Under the pieces are notes generated by a model. The model was not told the origin of the DNA. It ran no database searches and saw only the letters and a program-made list of their open reading frames with translations. The position numbers and the translations under genes are program-made. Below, piece by piece: positions 22,807 through 31,748 of a DNA stretch of 64,000 nt. The DNA lies in contig NZ_JADPKY010000041.1 of NCBI RefSeq assembly GCF_023074185.1, positions 36,911-100,910 on the forward strand, read 5' to 3'. The DNA comes from Bradyrhizobium sp. 132. Its GTDB lineage: Bacteria > Pseudomonadota > Alphaproteobacteria > Rhizobiales > Xanthobacteraceae. Numbering within the stretch: position 1 is the stretch's first letter; each line of letters opens with the position of its first letter.

Positions 22807-23838
22807 ATGGGTGAAACAGTGACAATCCAGAAAAATTGGCAAGAATTGATTCGGCCGAACAAGCTCCAGGTGCAGCCCGGCAGCGATCCGACCCGTTTCG
22901 CGACCATCGTCGCCGAGCCGCTCGAGCGCGGATTCGGCCAGACGCTCGGCAACGCGCTGCGCCGCATTCTGCTGTCCTCGCTCCAGGGCGCAGCGGTTCA
23001 GTCGGTGCATATCGACGGCGTGCTGCACGAGTTCTCCTCGATCGCGGGCGTCCGTGAGGACGTCACCGACATCGTGCTCAACATCAAGGACATCGCGATC
23101 AGGATGCAGGGCGAAGGCCCCAAGCGCATGGTCGTCAAGAAGTCCGGCCCGGGCGCTGTCACCGCTGGCGACATCCAGACCGTCGGCGACGTGGTCGTGC
23201 TCAACCCGGACCTGCAGATCTGCACCCTGGACGAGGGCGCCGAGATCCGCATGGAGTTCACGGTCGCCACCGGCAAGGGCTACGTGCCCGCCGAGCGCAA
23301 CCGTCCCGAGGATGCGCCGATCGGCCTGATTCCGGTCGACAGCCTGTACTCGCCGGTCCGCAAGGTCTCCTACAAGGTCGAGAACACCCGCGAGGGCCAG
23401 ATCCTCGACTACGACAAGCTGACCATGACGATCGAGACCAACGGCGCGCTGACGCCGGATGACTCCGTGGCCTACGCCGCGCGCATCCTGCAGGATCAGC
23501 TCAACGTGTTCGTCAACTTCGAAGAGCCGCGCAAGGAAGTCGCCCAGGAGATCATCCCGGACCTCGCCTTCAATCCGGCCTTCCTCAAGAAGGTGGACGA
23601 GCTCGAGCTGTCGGTGCGTTCGGCCAACTGCTTGAAGAACGACAACATCGTCTACATCGGCGACCTCGTGCAGAAGAGCGAAGCGGAAATGCTCCGCACT
23701 CCGAACTTCGGCCGCAAGTCGCTGAACGAGATCAAGGAAGTGCTGGCCCAGATGGGTCTGCATCTCGGCATGGAAGTGCCGGGCTGGCCGCCGGAGAACA
23801 TCGACGAGCTCGCCAAGCGCTTCGAGGATCACTACTGA
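22807..23838 (+). CDS. rpoA: DNA-directed RNA polymerase subunit alpha
   Basis: The 343-residue alpha subunit has an N-terminal dimerisation domain ([22 protein letters not shown]) that seats beta and beta', a linker, and a C-terminal domain ([43 protein letters not shown] with the helix-hairpin-helix that contacts UP elements and activators). I chose ATG 22807 ([10 protein letters not shown]), which matches how close relatives begin; a GTG at 22819 is possible. Confidence 0.97.
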   Translation: MGETVTIQKNWQELIRPNKLQVQPGSDPTRFATIVAEPLERGFGQTLGNALRRILLSSLQGAAVQSVHIDGVLHEFSSIAGVREDVTDIVLNIKDIAIRMQGEGPKRMVVKKSGPGAVTAGDIQTVGDVVVLNPDLQICTLDEGAEIRMEFTVATGKGYVPAERNRPEDAPIGLIPVDSLYSPVRKVSYKVENTREGQILDYDKLTMTIETNGALTPDDSVAYAARILQDQLNVFVNFEEPRKEVAQEIIPDLAFNPAFLKKVDELELSVRSANCLKNDNIVYIGDLVQKSEAEMLRTPNFGRKSLNEIKEVLAQMGLHLGMEVPGWPPENIDELAKRFEDHY

Positions 23839-23958
23839 TCTGAACTACAACAGGCAAAGGCGCGAATTCATCGCGCCTTTGCGGGCGAACGCAGGCAGCC
23901 CACCTGAGCAACAAGTCCGACGAACCGTCGCGACGAATGAAATTCAAGGAATAGAAAA

Positions 23959-24375
23959 ATGCGTCACGGCAAGGTTCATCGCAAGCTCAACCGCACCGCG
24001 GAGCATCGCCGCGCGATGTTCGCCAACATGTGCGCCGCGCTGATCAAGCACGAGCAGATCGTCACCACGCTGCCGAAGGCGAAGGAATTGCGCCCGATCG
24101 TCGAGAAGCTGATCACTCTCGGCAAGAAGGGCGGGCTGGCCATGCGCCGCCAGGCCATCTCCGAGATGCGCGACAAGGATCAGGTCAGGAAGCTGTTCGA
24201 CACGCTCGCGCCCCGCTACAAGGATCGCCAGGGTGGCTACACCCGTATCATCAAGGCCGGCTTCCGCTACGGCGACAACGCCCCGATGGCCGTGATCGAG
24301 TTCGTCGATCGCGACGTCGATGCCAAGGGCCAGGACTCCGGTCCGGTGCAGGAAAAGGAAGCCGAGGCGGCGTAA
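23959..24375 (+). CDS. rplQ: 50S ribosomal protein L17
   Basis: This 138-residue L17 ([24 protein letters not shown]) closes the alpha operon. It has the normal core and a short acidic/Ala-rich end (QEKEAEAA). An intrinsic terminator begins 25 bases after the stop. Confidence 0.96.
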   Translation: MRHGKVHRKLNRTAEHRRAMFANMCAALIKHEQIVTTLPKAKELRPIVEKLITLGKKGGLAMRRQAISEMRDKDQVRKLFDTLAPRYKDRQGGYTRIIKAGFRYGDNAPMAVIEFVDRDVDAKGQDSGPVQEKEAEAA

Positions 24376-24400
24376 GCCGACCGGTAGCGAGTTTTCAGAA

Positions 24401-24427
24401 AGCGGCGCCCTTGGGCGCCGCTTTTTT
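24401..24427 (+). terminator. Intrinsic terminator of the ribosomal block
   Basis: AGCGGCGCC (24401-24409) pairs perfectly with GGCGCCGCT (24414-24422) around CTTG, directly followed by a T run. It is the strongest terminator in the window, consistent with the end of the long ribosomal transcript. Confidence 0.85.
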
Positions 24428-24589
24428 GTATGACGCGGCGACGTCTCATGGCGCGCATCGTTTCGACGCCATGGTCGCGTTTCTCAGGACGCTTCCGCCT
24501 CGCAACTGAATCCTCACGCGTCGGTGAGGGGCGATTGCGGCCGCCCTTGCAGCGCACGATATCTCCGTCAGCATCAATGGAGACATCGC

Positions 24590-25378
24590 ATGAACATCGA
24601 CCTTTCCGGAAAGACCGCCCTCGTGACCGGCTCGACCGCCGGCATCGGCCACGCCATCGCCAAGGGTCTTGCCGGCTCGGGAGCTAGCGTCGTGATCAAC
24701 GGACGCGGCCAGGAGAAGGTCGATGCGGTCGTGCGCAAGCTGCAAGGTGTGGGCGGGAAGGTCCGCGGCATCGCCGCCGATGTCTCGACCGCTGCGGGCT
24801 GCAAGGCACTCGTGGCGGCGCTGCCTGAGGTCGATATCCTCATCAACAACGCCGGCATCTTCGAGCCGAAAGACTTTTTCGACATTCCGGACGAGGACTG
24901 GAGCCGCTTCTTCGAGGTCAACGTCATGAGCGGCGTGCGTCTCTCGCGCGCGTATTTGAAGGGCATGCTTGGGCGTAACTGGGGCCGCGTCGTCTTCATC
25001 TCCTCGGAGTCCGGGCTCAACATTCCCGTCGAGATGATCCACTATGGAATGAGCAAGACGGCCCAGCTTTCGGTCGCGCGGGGCTTGGCGCAGCTAACCC
25101 GCGGCACCGGCGTCACCGTCAATTCCGTGCTGCCGGGCCCGACCATGTCTGAAGGCGTCGAGACGTTTGTAAAGGATCTTGCCAAGCAGAACGGCCAGTC
25201 ACTCGACGAGGCCGCGGCCAATTTCGTCAAACAGCATCGCCCAAGCTCGCTGCTCCAGCGCTTCGCCAGCGTCGACGAAATCGCCAACATGGTGGTTTAT
25301 GCGGCTTCGAAGGAAGCCTCCGCGACCAACGGCGCGGCGTTGCGTGCCGAGGGCGGCATCGTCAACACGATTGCGTAA
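24590..25378 (+). CDS. SDR family NAD(P)-dependent oxidoreductase
   Basis: The 262 residues have a classical short-chain dehydrogenase layout: coenzyme loop TGSTAGIG at 13-20, NNAG at 87-90, catalytic serine in FISSESG near 138-141, and Tyr152/Lys156 in HYGMSK. It will oxidise or reduce an alcohol/ketone; the substrate is not evident. The start at 24590 gives a normal N terminus (MNIDLSGKTALVTG). It is alone on its strand, convergent with the next gene. Confidence 0.85.
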   Translation: MNIDLSGKTALVTGSTAGIGHAIAKGLAGSGASVVINGRGQEKVDAVVRKLQGVGGKVRGIAADVSTAAGCKALVAALPEVDILINNAGIFEPKDFFDIPDEDWSRFFEVNVMSGVRLSRAYLKGMLGRNWGRVVFISSESGLNIPVEMIHYGMSKTAQLSVARGLAQLTRGTGVTVNSVLPGPTMSEGVETFVKDLAKQNGQSLDEAAANFVKQHRPSSLLQRFASVDEIANMVVYAASKEASATNGAALRAEGGIVNTIA

Positions 25379-25408
25379 AGGCTGCAGTGCAGCGTCAAGC
25401 GCGGAATC

Positions 25409-25472
25409 GCAGGGTGGGTTGCGCCGTGCGAACTGTGCTTCGCGCAGTCGCAAGGCTAAGCCACCCTACGCA
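25409..25472. repeat. GGGTGGGTT-type palindromic repeat in a convergent gap
   Basis: GCAGGGTGGGTT at the left is answered by AAGCCACCCTACGC at the right, with a partly self-complementary centre. A compact version occurs at 54146-54174. I recognise this as a repeat seen often between Bradyrhizobium genes; here it may also act as a bidirectional terminator. Confidence 0.55.
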
Positions 25473-25479
25473 GCATTAT

Positions 25480-26493
25480 CTACCACCCCTCCAGCACGAT
25501 CTTGCCGCGCGACTTGCCGCTCTCGAGCAGCGCATGCGCGCGCTTGAGGTTGGCGGCGTTGATCGTGCCAAAGGTCTGGTCGAGCGTGGTGCGCAGCACG
25601 CCCTTGTCGATGAGGTCGGCGACATCGCCCAGCAGATGATGCTGCGCGATCATGTCGGCGGTCTGGAACGAGGAGCGCGTGAACATCGATTCCCAGTGCA
25701 CCGAGATCGCCTTGCCCTTGAACGCGCTCACGGTGAATTCCGGGGGATCGTCGATCAGGCCGAACTTGCCCTGTGGTGCCATCACGTCCGCGATCGCCTT
25801 GTAGTGCTGGTCGGTGAAGGTGAGGCTCGCGACCAGCGCGACCGGCGGCAGCTTCAGCTTCTCGATCTGCTCCTTCATTGGCTGGCCGTGGTCGATCACC
25901 GCATGCGCGCCGAGATCGAGGCACCATTTTTGCGATTCGGGCCGCGTCGCGGTCGCGACCACCGTCAGCCCGGTGAGGCGGCGGGCGAGCTGGATCAGGA
26001 TCGAGCCGACGCCGCCGGCGCCGCCCGTGATCAGCAGCGTGCGCGGATCGACACTCTTGCCGGGCACCGCACCGAGCCGATCGAACAACAGCTCCCAGGC
26101 GGTGATGGAGGTGAGGGGAAGGGCGGCGGCTTGCGCGAACGACAGGCTTTTCGGCTTGTTGCCGACGATACGCTCGTCGACCAGATGGAATTCGGAGTTG
26201 GTGCCCTGGCGCAGGATCGAGCCGGCGTAAAACACCTCGTCGCCCGGCTTGAACAGCGTGACGTCGGGACCGACGGCGTCGACCACGCCGGCCGCGTCAT
26301 AGCCCAGAATCTTCGTCTCGCCCTCGGGCGGGGCGGCGCGCTTGCGCACCTTGTAATCGACCGGATTGGCCGAGATCGCCTTCACGGCCACGCGGATGTC
26401 GCGCCCCTTGGGTTCGGGCTTGGTGGTCTCGAAATCGATCAGCGCGTCCTGATCCTCGATCGGAAGCGACTTTTTGTAGCCGACGGCCTTCAT
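25480..26493 (-). CDS. Zinc-free alcohol dehydrogenase / quinone oxidoreductase-like protein (MDR superfamily)
   Basis: The 337 residues begin MKAVGYKKSLPIEDQDAL and contain GYDAAGVVDAVG, a GroES-like fold region, and the NADPH-binding loop GGAGGVGS at 157-164. The zinc-ligand cysteines of true alcohol dehydrogenases are absent, which fits the quinone oxidoreductase branch. It is divergent from an HxlR-family regulator, a common arrangement for enzymes that remove quinones or electrophiles, so the regulator probably controls it. Confidence 0.85.
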   Translation of the reverse strand: MKAVGYKKSLPIEDQDALIDFETTKPEPKGRDIRVAVKAISANPVDYKVRKRAAPPEGETKILGYDAAGVVDAVGPDVTLFKPGDEVFYAGSILRQGTNSEFHLVDERIVGNKPKSLSFAQAAALPLTSITAWELLFDRLGAVPGKSVDPRTLLITGGAGGVGSILIQLARRLTGLTVVATATRPESQKWCLDLGAHAVIDHGQPMKEQIEKLKLPPVALVASLTFTDQHYKAIADVMAPQGKFGLIDDPPEFTVSAFKGKAISVHWESMFTRSSFQTADMIAQHHLLGDVADLIDKGVLRTTLDQTFGTINAANLKRAHALLESGKSRGKIVLEGW

Positions 26494-26579
26494 GGCTTGT
26501 CTCCATCAGATGGCGTGCTCGCCTGCCGTCCTAACTGTCGCTCTGGCTCTAATTTGGCAAGTACTGTAAATTCGGGGAT

Positions 26580-26601
26580 ATAGTCCCTGTTTGGATACTA
26601 T
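26580..26601. promoter_or_regulatory. Inverted repeat ATAGT-N12-ACTAT, candidate HxlR operator
   Basis: The 22-base site lies in the 121-base divergent gap between the MDR enzyme and the regulator, 13 bases before the regulator ATG. The gap is also visibly AT-richer than the genes. Position and symmetry fit autoregulation by a dimeric winged-helix protein. Confidence 0.4.
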
Positions 26602-26614
26602 TGGGAAAACACAC

Positions 26615-26992
26615 ATGAAACGGCGCGACTTCGCCCGTCGTCCCGGATGCTCGGTCGAGGCGACGCTCGATCTCATCGACGGCAAGTGGAAGGGCGTGAT
26701 CCTCTACCACTTGCAGGACGGCACCCAGCGTTTCGGCGAATTACGCCGCCGGGTGCCCGGCATCACCCAGCGCATGCTGACCAAGCAGCTTCGTGCGCTG
26801 GAGGAGGACAAGCTCGTCATTCGCAAGGTCTACGCCGAGGTGCCGCCGCGCGTGGAATATTCTCTCTCCGAGCTCGGCGAGAGCCTCAAGCCCGTGATCG
26901 ACATCCTGAAGGCCTGGGGCGAGAGCCATCAGCAGCGGCTGTCCTGCGCGCCGGCGCCGGTCGTCGTGAAGAAACCGAAGCGCGCCGCGTAG
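26615..26992 (+). CDS. HxlR family winged-helix transcriptional regulator
   Basis: At 125 residues from ATG 26615 (MKRRDFARRPGCSVEATLDLIDGKWKGVILYHL) this has the single-domain HxlR fold. The N-terminal Cys (residue 11) in GCSVEA is the position used for redox or electrophile sensing in relatives such as YodB and QorR. RFGELRRRVPGITQRMLTKQLRALEEDKLV is the DNA-reading helix-turn-helix and YAEVPPRVEYSLSELG the wing. A TTG at 26591 would add eight residues and cover the operator-like repeat, so it is less likely. Confidence 0.88.
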   Translation: MKRRDFARRPGCSVEATLDLIDGKWKGVILYHLQDGTQRFGELRRRVPGITQRMLTKQLRALEEDKLVIRKVYAEVPPRVEYSLSELGESLKPVIDILKAWGESHQQRLSCAPAPVVVKKPKRAA

Positions 26993-27033
26993 ATTTCCGG
27001 GAGCGGACGGTGTCGCTCCCGGCAGAGATCATC

Positions 27034-28647
27034 TCAAAACGCGAACTGCGTGCGCATCGCGACAGCGTCGAACTTCGAGCCGACATCGGCGGCCGAGACC
27101 GGTGAGGCCTGTTTCGATACCGTGCCATGCAGATAGTCGAGCATGAAGCGAACGTTGCCGTTGACGTACCAGTTCAGGGCCGCCGTGTAGACGGTCTGCC
27201 GGCCGCCTGCGATGCCGGTGGCCGTTCCGAATTGATCATTGAGGTCGATGGTCGAGAAGCGCCCCGCGATTTCCCATGCGCCCCAGCCGCCGCCATCGAG
27301 CGAGAACGGGTGCGCCGGCTTGACGCCGCCATAGGCCGCGTTCGCCGCGTTGTAGCTGCGGCCCTCGCCCGTCAGCACGTAGCCGGCCTGTGCATAGCCG
27401 CCCTGGAATTTGAGGCTCGGCGCACCCAGCGGCGGCAGGCCGGTATTGGCGCTGCGGTCGATGTTGTACCAGAAATACTCGCCCTGCAGGATCAGCGGTC
27501 CGTAGGTGGCGGCCGCTTCGACGCTGTAGACCTGCGCGCCGGAGGCATTGGCGATCGCACCGGTGGTAGCCAGTGCCGTCGGATCGATGCGCAGTTCCGG
27601 GCGGTCGCTGAGCGTGACCGTCTGCGCACCCGTCACCATGTTGCGCGGCGGCTGGATCAGCCATTCGGCGTTTCCGCCGAGATGGAGCGAGTAATCCTTG
27701 CCGCTGACGACCTGGCCGGCAACGCGGGCGACGGCGCCATACTGCTCGGAGGCACCGTTCGGTGCCACGCTGGACGCGGAATGGATCGCACCGGTCGAGG
27801 GTCCCGTGACATAGCCGCCGATCCAGAGCTGGTCGTTGTACCAGCGCGTGCCGACGGCGGAGCGGAAGTCGCCCGCGGCGATGCTGGTCGCGACGATGCC
27901 CGCTGAGGCGCGCTCCATGAACATGATGTCGTTGGAGCTCGTGGCCTCATCGAGGGTGTAGGGCAGGTCCATGATGCCGCCTTCGATGGCCATCTTGCCG
28001 CCGAACGGTTTCAAGCCGGTGTAACTGAGATAGGCGTTCTCGACGCCTGAGACGCCGCCGCCGGGTAGCGAGCCGGGCGCAGAGCCGCCAAATCCGTCGG
28101 AGGAACCGCCGAAGTCGTAGACCAGCGCGAAATTCCAGTCGTTGAAGAATTTGCCGGCGAGACCGATGCGCGCGCGACGGACGTTCTCGCCGCTGTCGAG
28201 CTTTTGCGGCACGGTCGCCGCCGTGTTGGGCCGATAGTCATAGCCGCCGACATCCCAATGCACGCGGCCGGTGATCCCCACACAGTTCGCCCCATCGGCG
28301 GTGCAGATGGTCGGCCGGTTATTCGGCATCGTCACCACGACGCCGGACGCTGGCGCCGGTCCCTTGAGCGGGATCGCCGCGTTGGCATTGGCAACGACGG
28401 CCTTCGCTTCGGAACGCGCTTCGGCTTTCGCCTCCGCCTTCGCTTCGGTCCTGGCCTTGGCCGCAGCCGCGGTGTTCGCGGCGGTCTGGCTCTGGAGCTT
28501 GTCGAGCTTCTGCTCCAGCATCTTCAACTGCTGCTTCAGGAGCGTGATCTCCTGATCGCTGCTGCTCGCCGATTGGGCCTGGGCCTGCGAGGCCGCCAGC
28601 GCGCCGGCGAGACCGATCGCCGTGGCTGCAATTCTGATCCTGCTCAC
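27034..28647 (-). CDS. Outer-membrane porin with N-terminal coiled-coil segment (OprP/OprO-like)
   Basis: Starting from GTG at 28647, eight bases after GGAG, the 537-residue protein has a clean signal peptide (SRIRIAATAIGLAGALAASQAQA). A coiled coil follows (ITLLKQQLKMLEQKLDKLQSQ), then an Ala/Lys/Glu segment. The rest alternates short polar/aromatic strands as in phosphate-selective porins and ends in the Phe-terminal strand AMRTQFAF, the BAM signal. The coiled coil may trimerise or span the periplasm. A TTG start at 28680 would spoil the signal peptide. Substrate unknown. Confidence 0.85.
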   Translation of the reverse strand: MSRIRIAATAIGLAGALAASQAQAQSASSSDQEITLLKQQLKMLEQKLDKLQSQTAANTAAAAKARTEAKAEAKAEARSEAKAVVANANAAIPLKGPAPASGVVVTMPNNRPTICTADGANCVGITGRVHWDVGGYDYRPNTAATVPQKLDSGENVRRARIGLAGKFFNDWNFALVYDFGGSSDGFGGSAPGSLPGGGVSGVENAYLSYTGLKPFGGKMAIEGGIMDLPYTLDEATSSNDIMFMERASAGIVATSIAAGDFRSAVGTRWYNDQLWIGGYVTGPSTGAIHSASSVAPNGASEQYGAVARVAGQVVSGKDYSLHLGGNAEWLIQPPRNMVTGAQTVTLSDRPELRIDPTALATTGAIANASGAQVYSVEAAATYGPLILQGEYFWYNIDRSANTGLPPLGAPSLKFQGGYAQAGYVLTGEGRSYNAANAAYGGVKPAHPFSLDGGGWGAWEIAGRFSTIDLNDQFGTATGIAGGRQTVYTAALNWYVNGNVRFMLDYLHGTVSKQASPVSAADVGSKFDAVAMRTQFAF

Positions 28648-28957
28648 GTCATGACTCCATCGGTTGACGAACTTCCTCAAGTCGCAACGGAGAGCCTAGG
28701 TATGATCGATGACTGCCCCGCGACTCTGCGCCCGGTTGCGCGGTTCCCACTGATGTAAATTCGCCGCAACCGAATCCGCCTTGCACCACCATGCAAGATG
28801 ACGTGCATCATGCCAATCCACAGCCCCGGCAAATTGCTATTTCGCACGCAGGGCTTGCAGGCCGGACACACCAAAAGGGGGCTGAATATGCCGCGGGGCA
28901 CCCTTCTATTAGCGGGCGAACGCGCCTATATTCCGGCGTCTTTTCCGAGAGGTAGGA
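28648..28957. other. Divergent intergenic region between the porin and the DegP-like protease
   Basis: About 310 bases with no credible gene. It must contain the promoters of both flanking genes, but I find no convincing -35/-10 pair. GAGAGGTAGGA at its right end is the ribosome site of the protease. Confidence 0.5.
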
Positions 28958-30364
28958 ATGTTTCGATCGACCTGGGCCGCCGTCGTCACGGCACTGTGCA
29001 TAGCCTTTTCGGCCAACTTCAATCCGGCCGCCGCGCAGGACCGCCGTGTCCCGTCCTCGCCCGCCGAACTGCGGCTGTCCTATGCGCCGATCGTGCAGCG
29101 GGTGCAGCCGGCGGTCGTCAACGTCTATGCCGCCAAGGTAGTGCAGAACCGCAACCCGCTGCTCGACGATCCGATTTTCCGCCGCTTCTTCGGCGCGCCC
29201 GGCCAGCAGCAGGAGCAGGTGCAGCGCTCACTTGGTTCGGGCGTGATCGTCGATGCGTCCGGGCTCGTCGTCACCAACGTCCATGTCATCGAAGGCGCCG
29301 ACCAGGTCAAGGTGTCGCTGTCGGACAAGCGTGAGTTCGAGGCCGAGATCGTGCTGAAGGACTCTCGCAGCGATCTCGCGGTGTTGCGTCTCAAGGACAC
29401 CAAAGAGAAGTTTCCGGCTCTCGAATTCACCAATTCGGACGAGCTGATGGTAGGCGACGTCGTGATGGCCATCGGCAATCCCTTTGGCGTCGGCCAGACC
29501 GTGACCCACGGCATCATCTCGGCGCTGGCGCGTACGCAGGTCGGTATCACCGACTACCAGTTCTTCATCCAGACCGACGCGGCGATCAATCCCGGCAATT
29601 CCGGCGGCGCGTTGGTCGACATGAACGGCAGGCTCGCGGGCATCAACACCGCGATCTATTCGCGCTCCGGCGGCTCGCAGGGCATCGGCTTCGCAATCCC
29701 CGCCAACATGGTGCGCGTCGTCGTCGCCTCCGCAAAGGGCGGCGGCAAGGCGGTGAAGCGGCCGTGGCTTGGCGCGAAATTGCAGGCGGTGACGCCCGAG
29801 ATCGCCGAAAGCCTCGGCCTGCGTTCGCCCACCGGCGCGCTGGTCGCAAGCGTCGTTCCGAACGGACCGGCGGCCAAGGCCGGGCTAAAATCCTCCGACC
29901 TGATCGTCTCCATCGACGGCCAGACCGTGGATGATCCCAACGCCTTCGACTATCGCTTCGCCACACGGCCGCTCGGCGGCACGGCGCAGATCGACGTGCA
30001 GCGCGGCGGCAAGCCGGTCAGGCTGACGGTCGCGCTGGACGCCGCGCCCGATACCGGCCGCAACGAGCTCGTCATCACCGCGCGCTCGCCTCTCCAGGGC
30101 GCGAAGGTCTCGACCATCACCCCGGCACTCGCCGACGAGCTGCATCTGGACGCCGACACCGAAGGCGTCGTGGTCACCGATCTCGGCGGCGACAGCGCGG
30201 CCGCGAATGTCGGCTTCCAGAAGGGCGACGTGATCCTGGCGGTCAACAACCAGAAGATCAGCAAGACCAGCGACCTCGAAAAGGCGGCGGCCGAGCGCCA
30301 GCGCATCTGGCGCATCACGCTGGTGCGCGGCGGGCAGCAAATCAACGTCACGCTGGGCGGATGA
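28958..30364 (+). CDS. Periplasmic Do-like serine endoprotease (DegP/HtrA family)
   Basis: The 468-residue precursor has a signal peptide (TALCIAFSANFNPAAAQ), then a trypsin-like domain with the triad His109 (TNVHV), Asp139 (RSDLAVL) and Ser215 (GNSGG), followed by two PDZ domains (~265-350 and ~385-465). It should degrade or chaperone misfolded envelope proteins. It overlaps rarA by ATGA, so the two genes are co-translated. Confidence 0.92.
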   Translation: MFRSTWAAVVTALCIAFSANFNPAAAQDRRVPSSPAELRLSYAPIVQRVQPAVVNVYAAKVVQNRNPLLDDPIFRRFFGAPGQQQEQVQRSLGSGVIVDASGLVVTNVHVIEGADQVKVSLSDKREFEAEIVLKDSRSDLAVLRLKDTKEKFPALEFTNSDELMVGDVVMAIGNPFGVGQTVTHGIISALARTQVGITDYQFFIQTDAAINPGNSGGALVDMNGRLAGINTAIYSRSGGSQGIGFAIPANMVRVVVASAKGGGKAVKRPWLGAKLQAVTPEIAESLGLRSPTGALVASVVPNGPAAKAGLKSSDLIVSIDGQTVDDPNAFDYRFATRPLGGTAQIDVQRGGKPVRLTVALDAAPDTGRNELVITARSPLQGAKVSTITPALADELHLDADTEGVVVTDLGGDSAAANVGFQKGDVILAVNNQKISKTSDLEKAAAERQRIWRITLVRGGQQINVTLGG

Positions 30365-31692
30365 GTCCGAAGCGACCACAGGAGACGCCAACTCTCTTTG
30401 CCGCGGCGGGGCTCGATCACGAGGCTCCGCATCCGCTGCCGGATCGGCTGCGGCCGCGCGCGCTCTCGGAGGTCGTCGGCCAGGATCACATCCTGGGTCC
30501 CGACGGCGCGCTGACGCGCATGCTGGAGACGCGCACGCTGGGGTCGCTGGTATTCTGGGGCCCGCCCGGCACCGGCAAGACCACGGTAGCGCGGCTGCTC
30601 GCGGACGCCACCGATTTGCATTTCGAGCAGATCTCCGCGGTGTTCTCCGGCGTCGCCGATTTGAAGAAAGCCTTTGAGGCCGCGCGTGCCCGCCGCGAGA
30701 TGGGCAAGGGCACGTTGCTGTTCGTCGACGAGGTGCATCGTTTTAACCGCGCCCAGCAGGATTCGTTTCTGCCCGTCATGGAAGACGGCACGGTGGTGAT
30801 GGTCGGCGCCACTACCGAAAACCCGTCCTTCGAGCTCAACGCGGCGCTTCTGTCCCGGGCGCGCGTGCTGGTGTTTCGCTCGCTCGATGCGGCCGCGATC
30901 GAAAAGCTGTTCGCGCATGCCGAGGAGGTCGAGGGCCGCAAGCTGCCGCTCGACGAGGAAGCGCGCGCCGTGCTGGTTCGCATGGCCGATGGCGACGGCC
31001 GTGCGTCGCTGACGCTCGTCGAGGAAGTCTGGCGCGCTGCGCGCAAGGACGAGATTTTCGACGCCACGCAGTTGCAGGAGATTTTGCAGCGTCGCGCGCC
31101 CATCTACGACAAGTCGGCCGATGGCCATTACAATTTGATCTCGGCGCTGCATAAGTCGGTGCGGGGCTCCGATCCCGATGCCGCGCTGTATTATCTCGCA
31201 CGCATGCTCGATGCCGGCGAGGACCCGCTGTTCCTGGCCCGGCGCGTCGTGCGCATGGCAGTGGAGGACATCGGCCTTGCCGATCCGCAGGCGCTCGTCA
31301 TTGCTAACGCCGCCAAGGATGCCTTCGACTTCCTCGGCCATCCCGAGGGCGAGCTCGCCATCGCGCAGGCCGTGGTCTATCTCGCCACCGCGCCGAAATC
31401 GAACGCCGTCTACACCGCCTTCGGCACGGCGATGCAGGTCGCAAAGCAGGCCGGCTCACTGCTGCCGCCGAAGCACATCCTGAATTCCCCGACCAAGCTG
31501 ATGAAATCGGAAGGCTACGGCGCATCTTACGAATACGACCACGACACCCCGGACGCGTTCTCCGGCCAGGACTACTTTCCGGAAGCCCTGGGCCGCCAGA
31601 CCTTCTACGACCCGCCCGAGCGCGGTTTTGAACGCGAGATCCGCAAGCGGCTGGATTATTGGGCCAAGTTGCGGAAGGAGCGGGGTGGCTGA
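30361..31692 (+). CDS. rarA: Replication-associated recombination protein A (AAA ATPase)
   Basis: This 443-residue clamp-loader-like ATPase acts at stalled replication forks. Walker A GPPGTGKTT is at 67-75 and Walker B FVDEVHRFNR at 121-130, followed by sensor 1 (VGATTENPSFELN) and the C-terminal helical domain with the family signature HYNLISALHKSVRGSDPDAALYYLARML. The start overlaps the protease stop. Confidence 0.95.
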   Translation: MSPKRPQETPTLFAAAGLDHEAPHPLPDRLRPRALSEVVGQDHILGPDGALTRMLETRTLGSLVFWGPPGTGKTTVARLLADATDLHFEQISAVFSGVADLKKAFEAARARREMGKGTLLFVDEVHRFNRAQQDSFLPVMEDGTVVMVGATTENPSFELNAALLSRARVLVFRSLDAAAIEKLFAHAEEVEGRKLPLDEEARAVLVRMADGDGRASLTLVEEVWRAARKDEIFDATQLQEILQRRAPIYDKSADGHYNLISALHKSVRGSDPDAALYYLARMLDAGEDPLFLARRVVRMAVEDIGLADPQALVIANAAKDAFDFLGHPEGELAIAQAVVYLATAPKSNAVYTAFGTAMQVAKQAGSLLPPKHILNSPTKLMKSEGYGASYEYDHDTPDAFSGQDYFPEALGRQTFYDPPERGFEREIRKRLDYWAKLRKERGG

Positions 31693-31748
31693 GGCCAGAA
31701 GCGCCATTTCGTCGTGACGAAAGGGCACTTTTGGGCTAGGCAGGCACC

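Noticed and set aside
28648..28680. TTG start for the porin, adding 11 residues
   Set aside because: The GTG at 28647 has GGAG at correct spacing and yields a clean signal peptide; the extension would place polar residues ahead of it.
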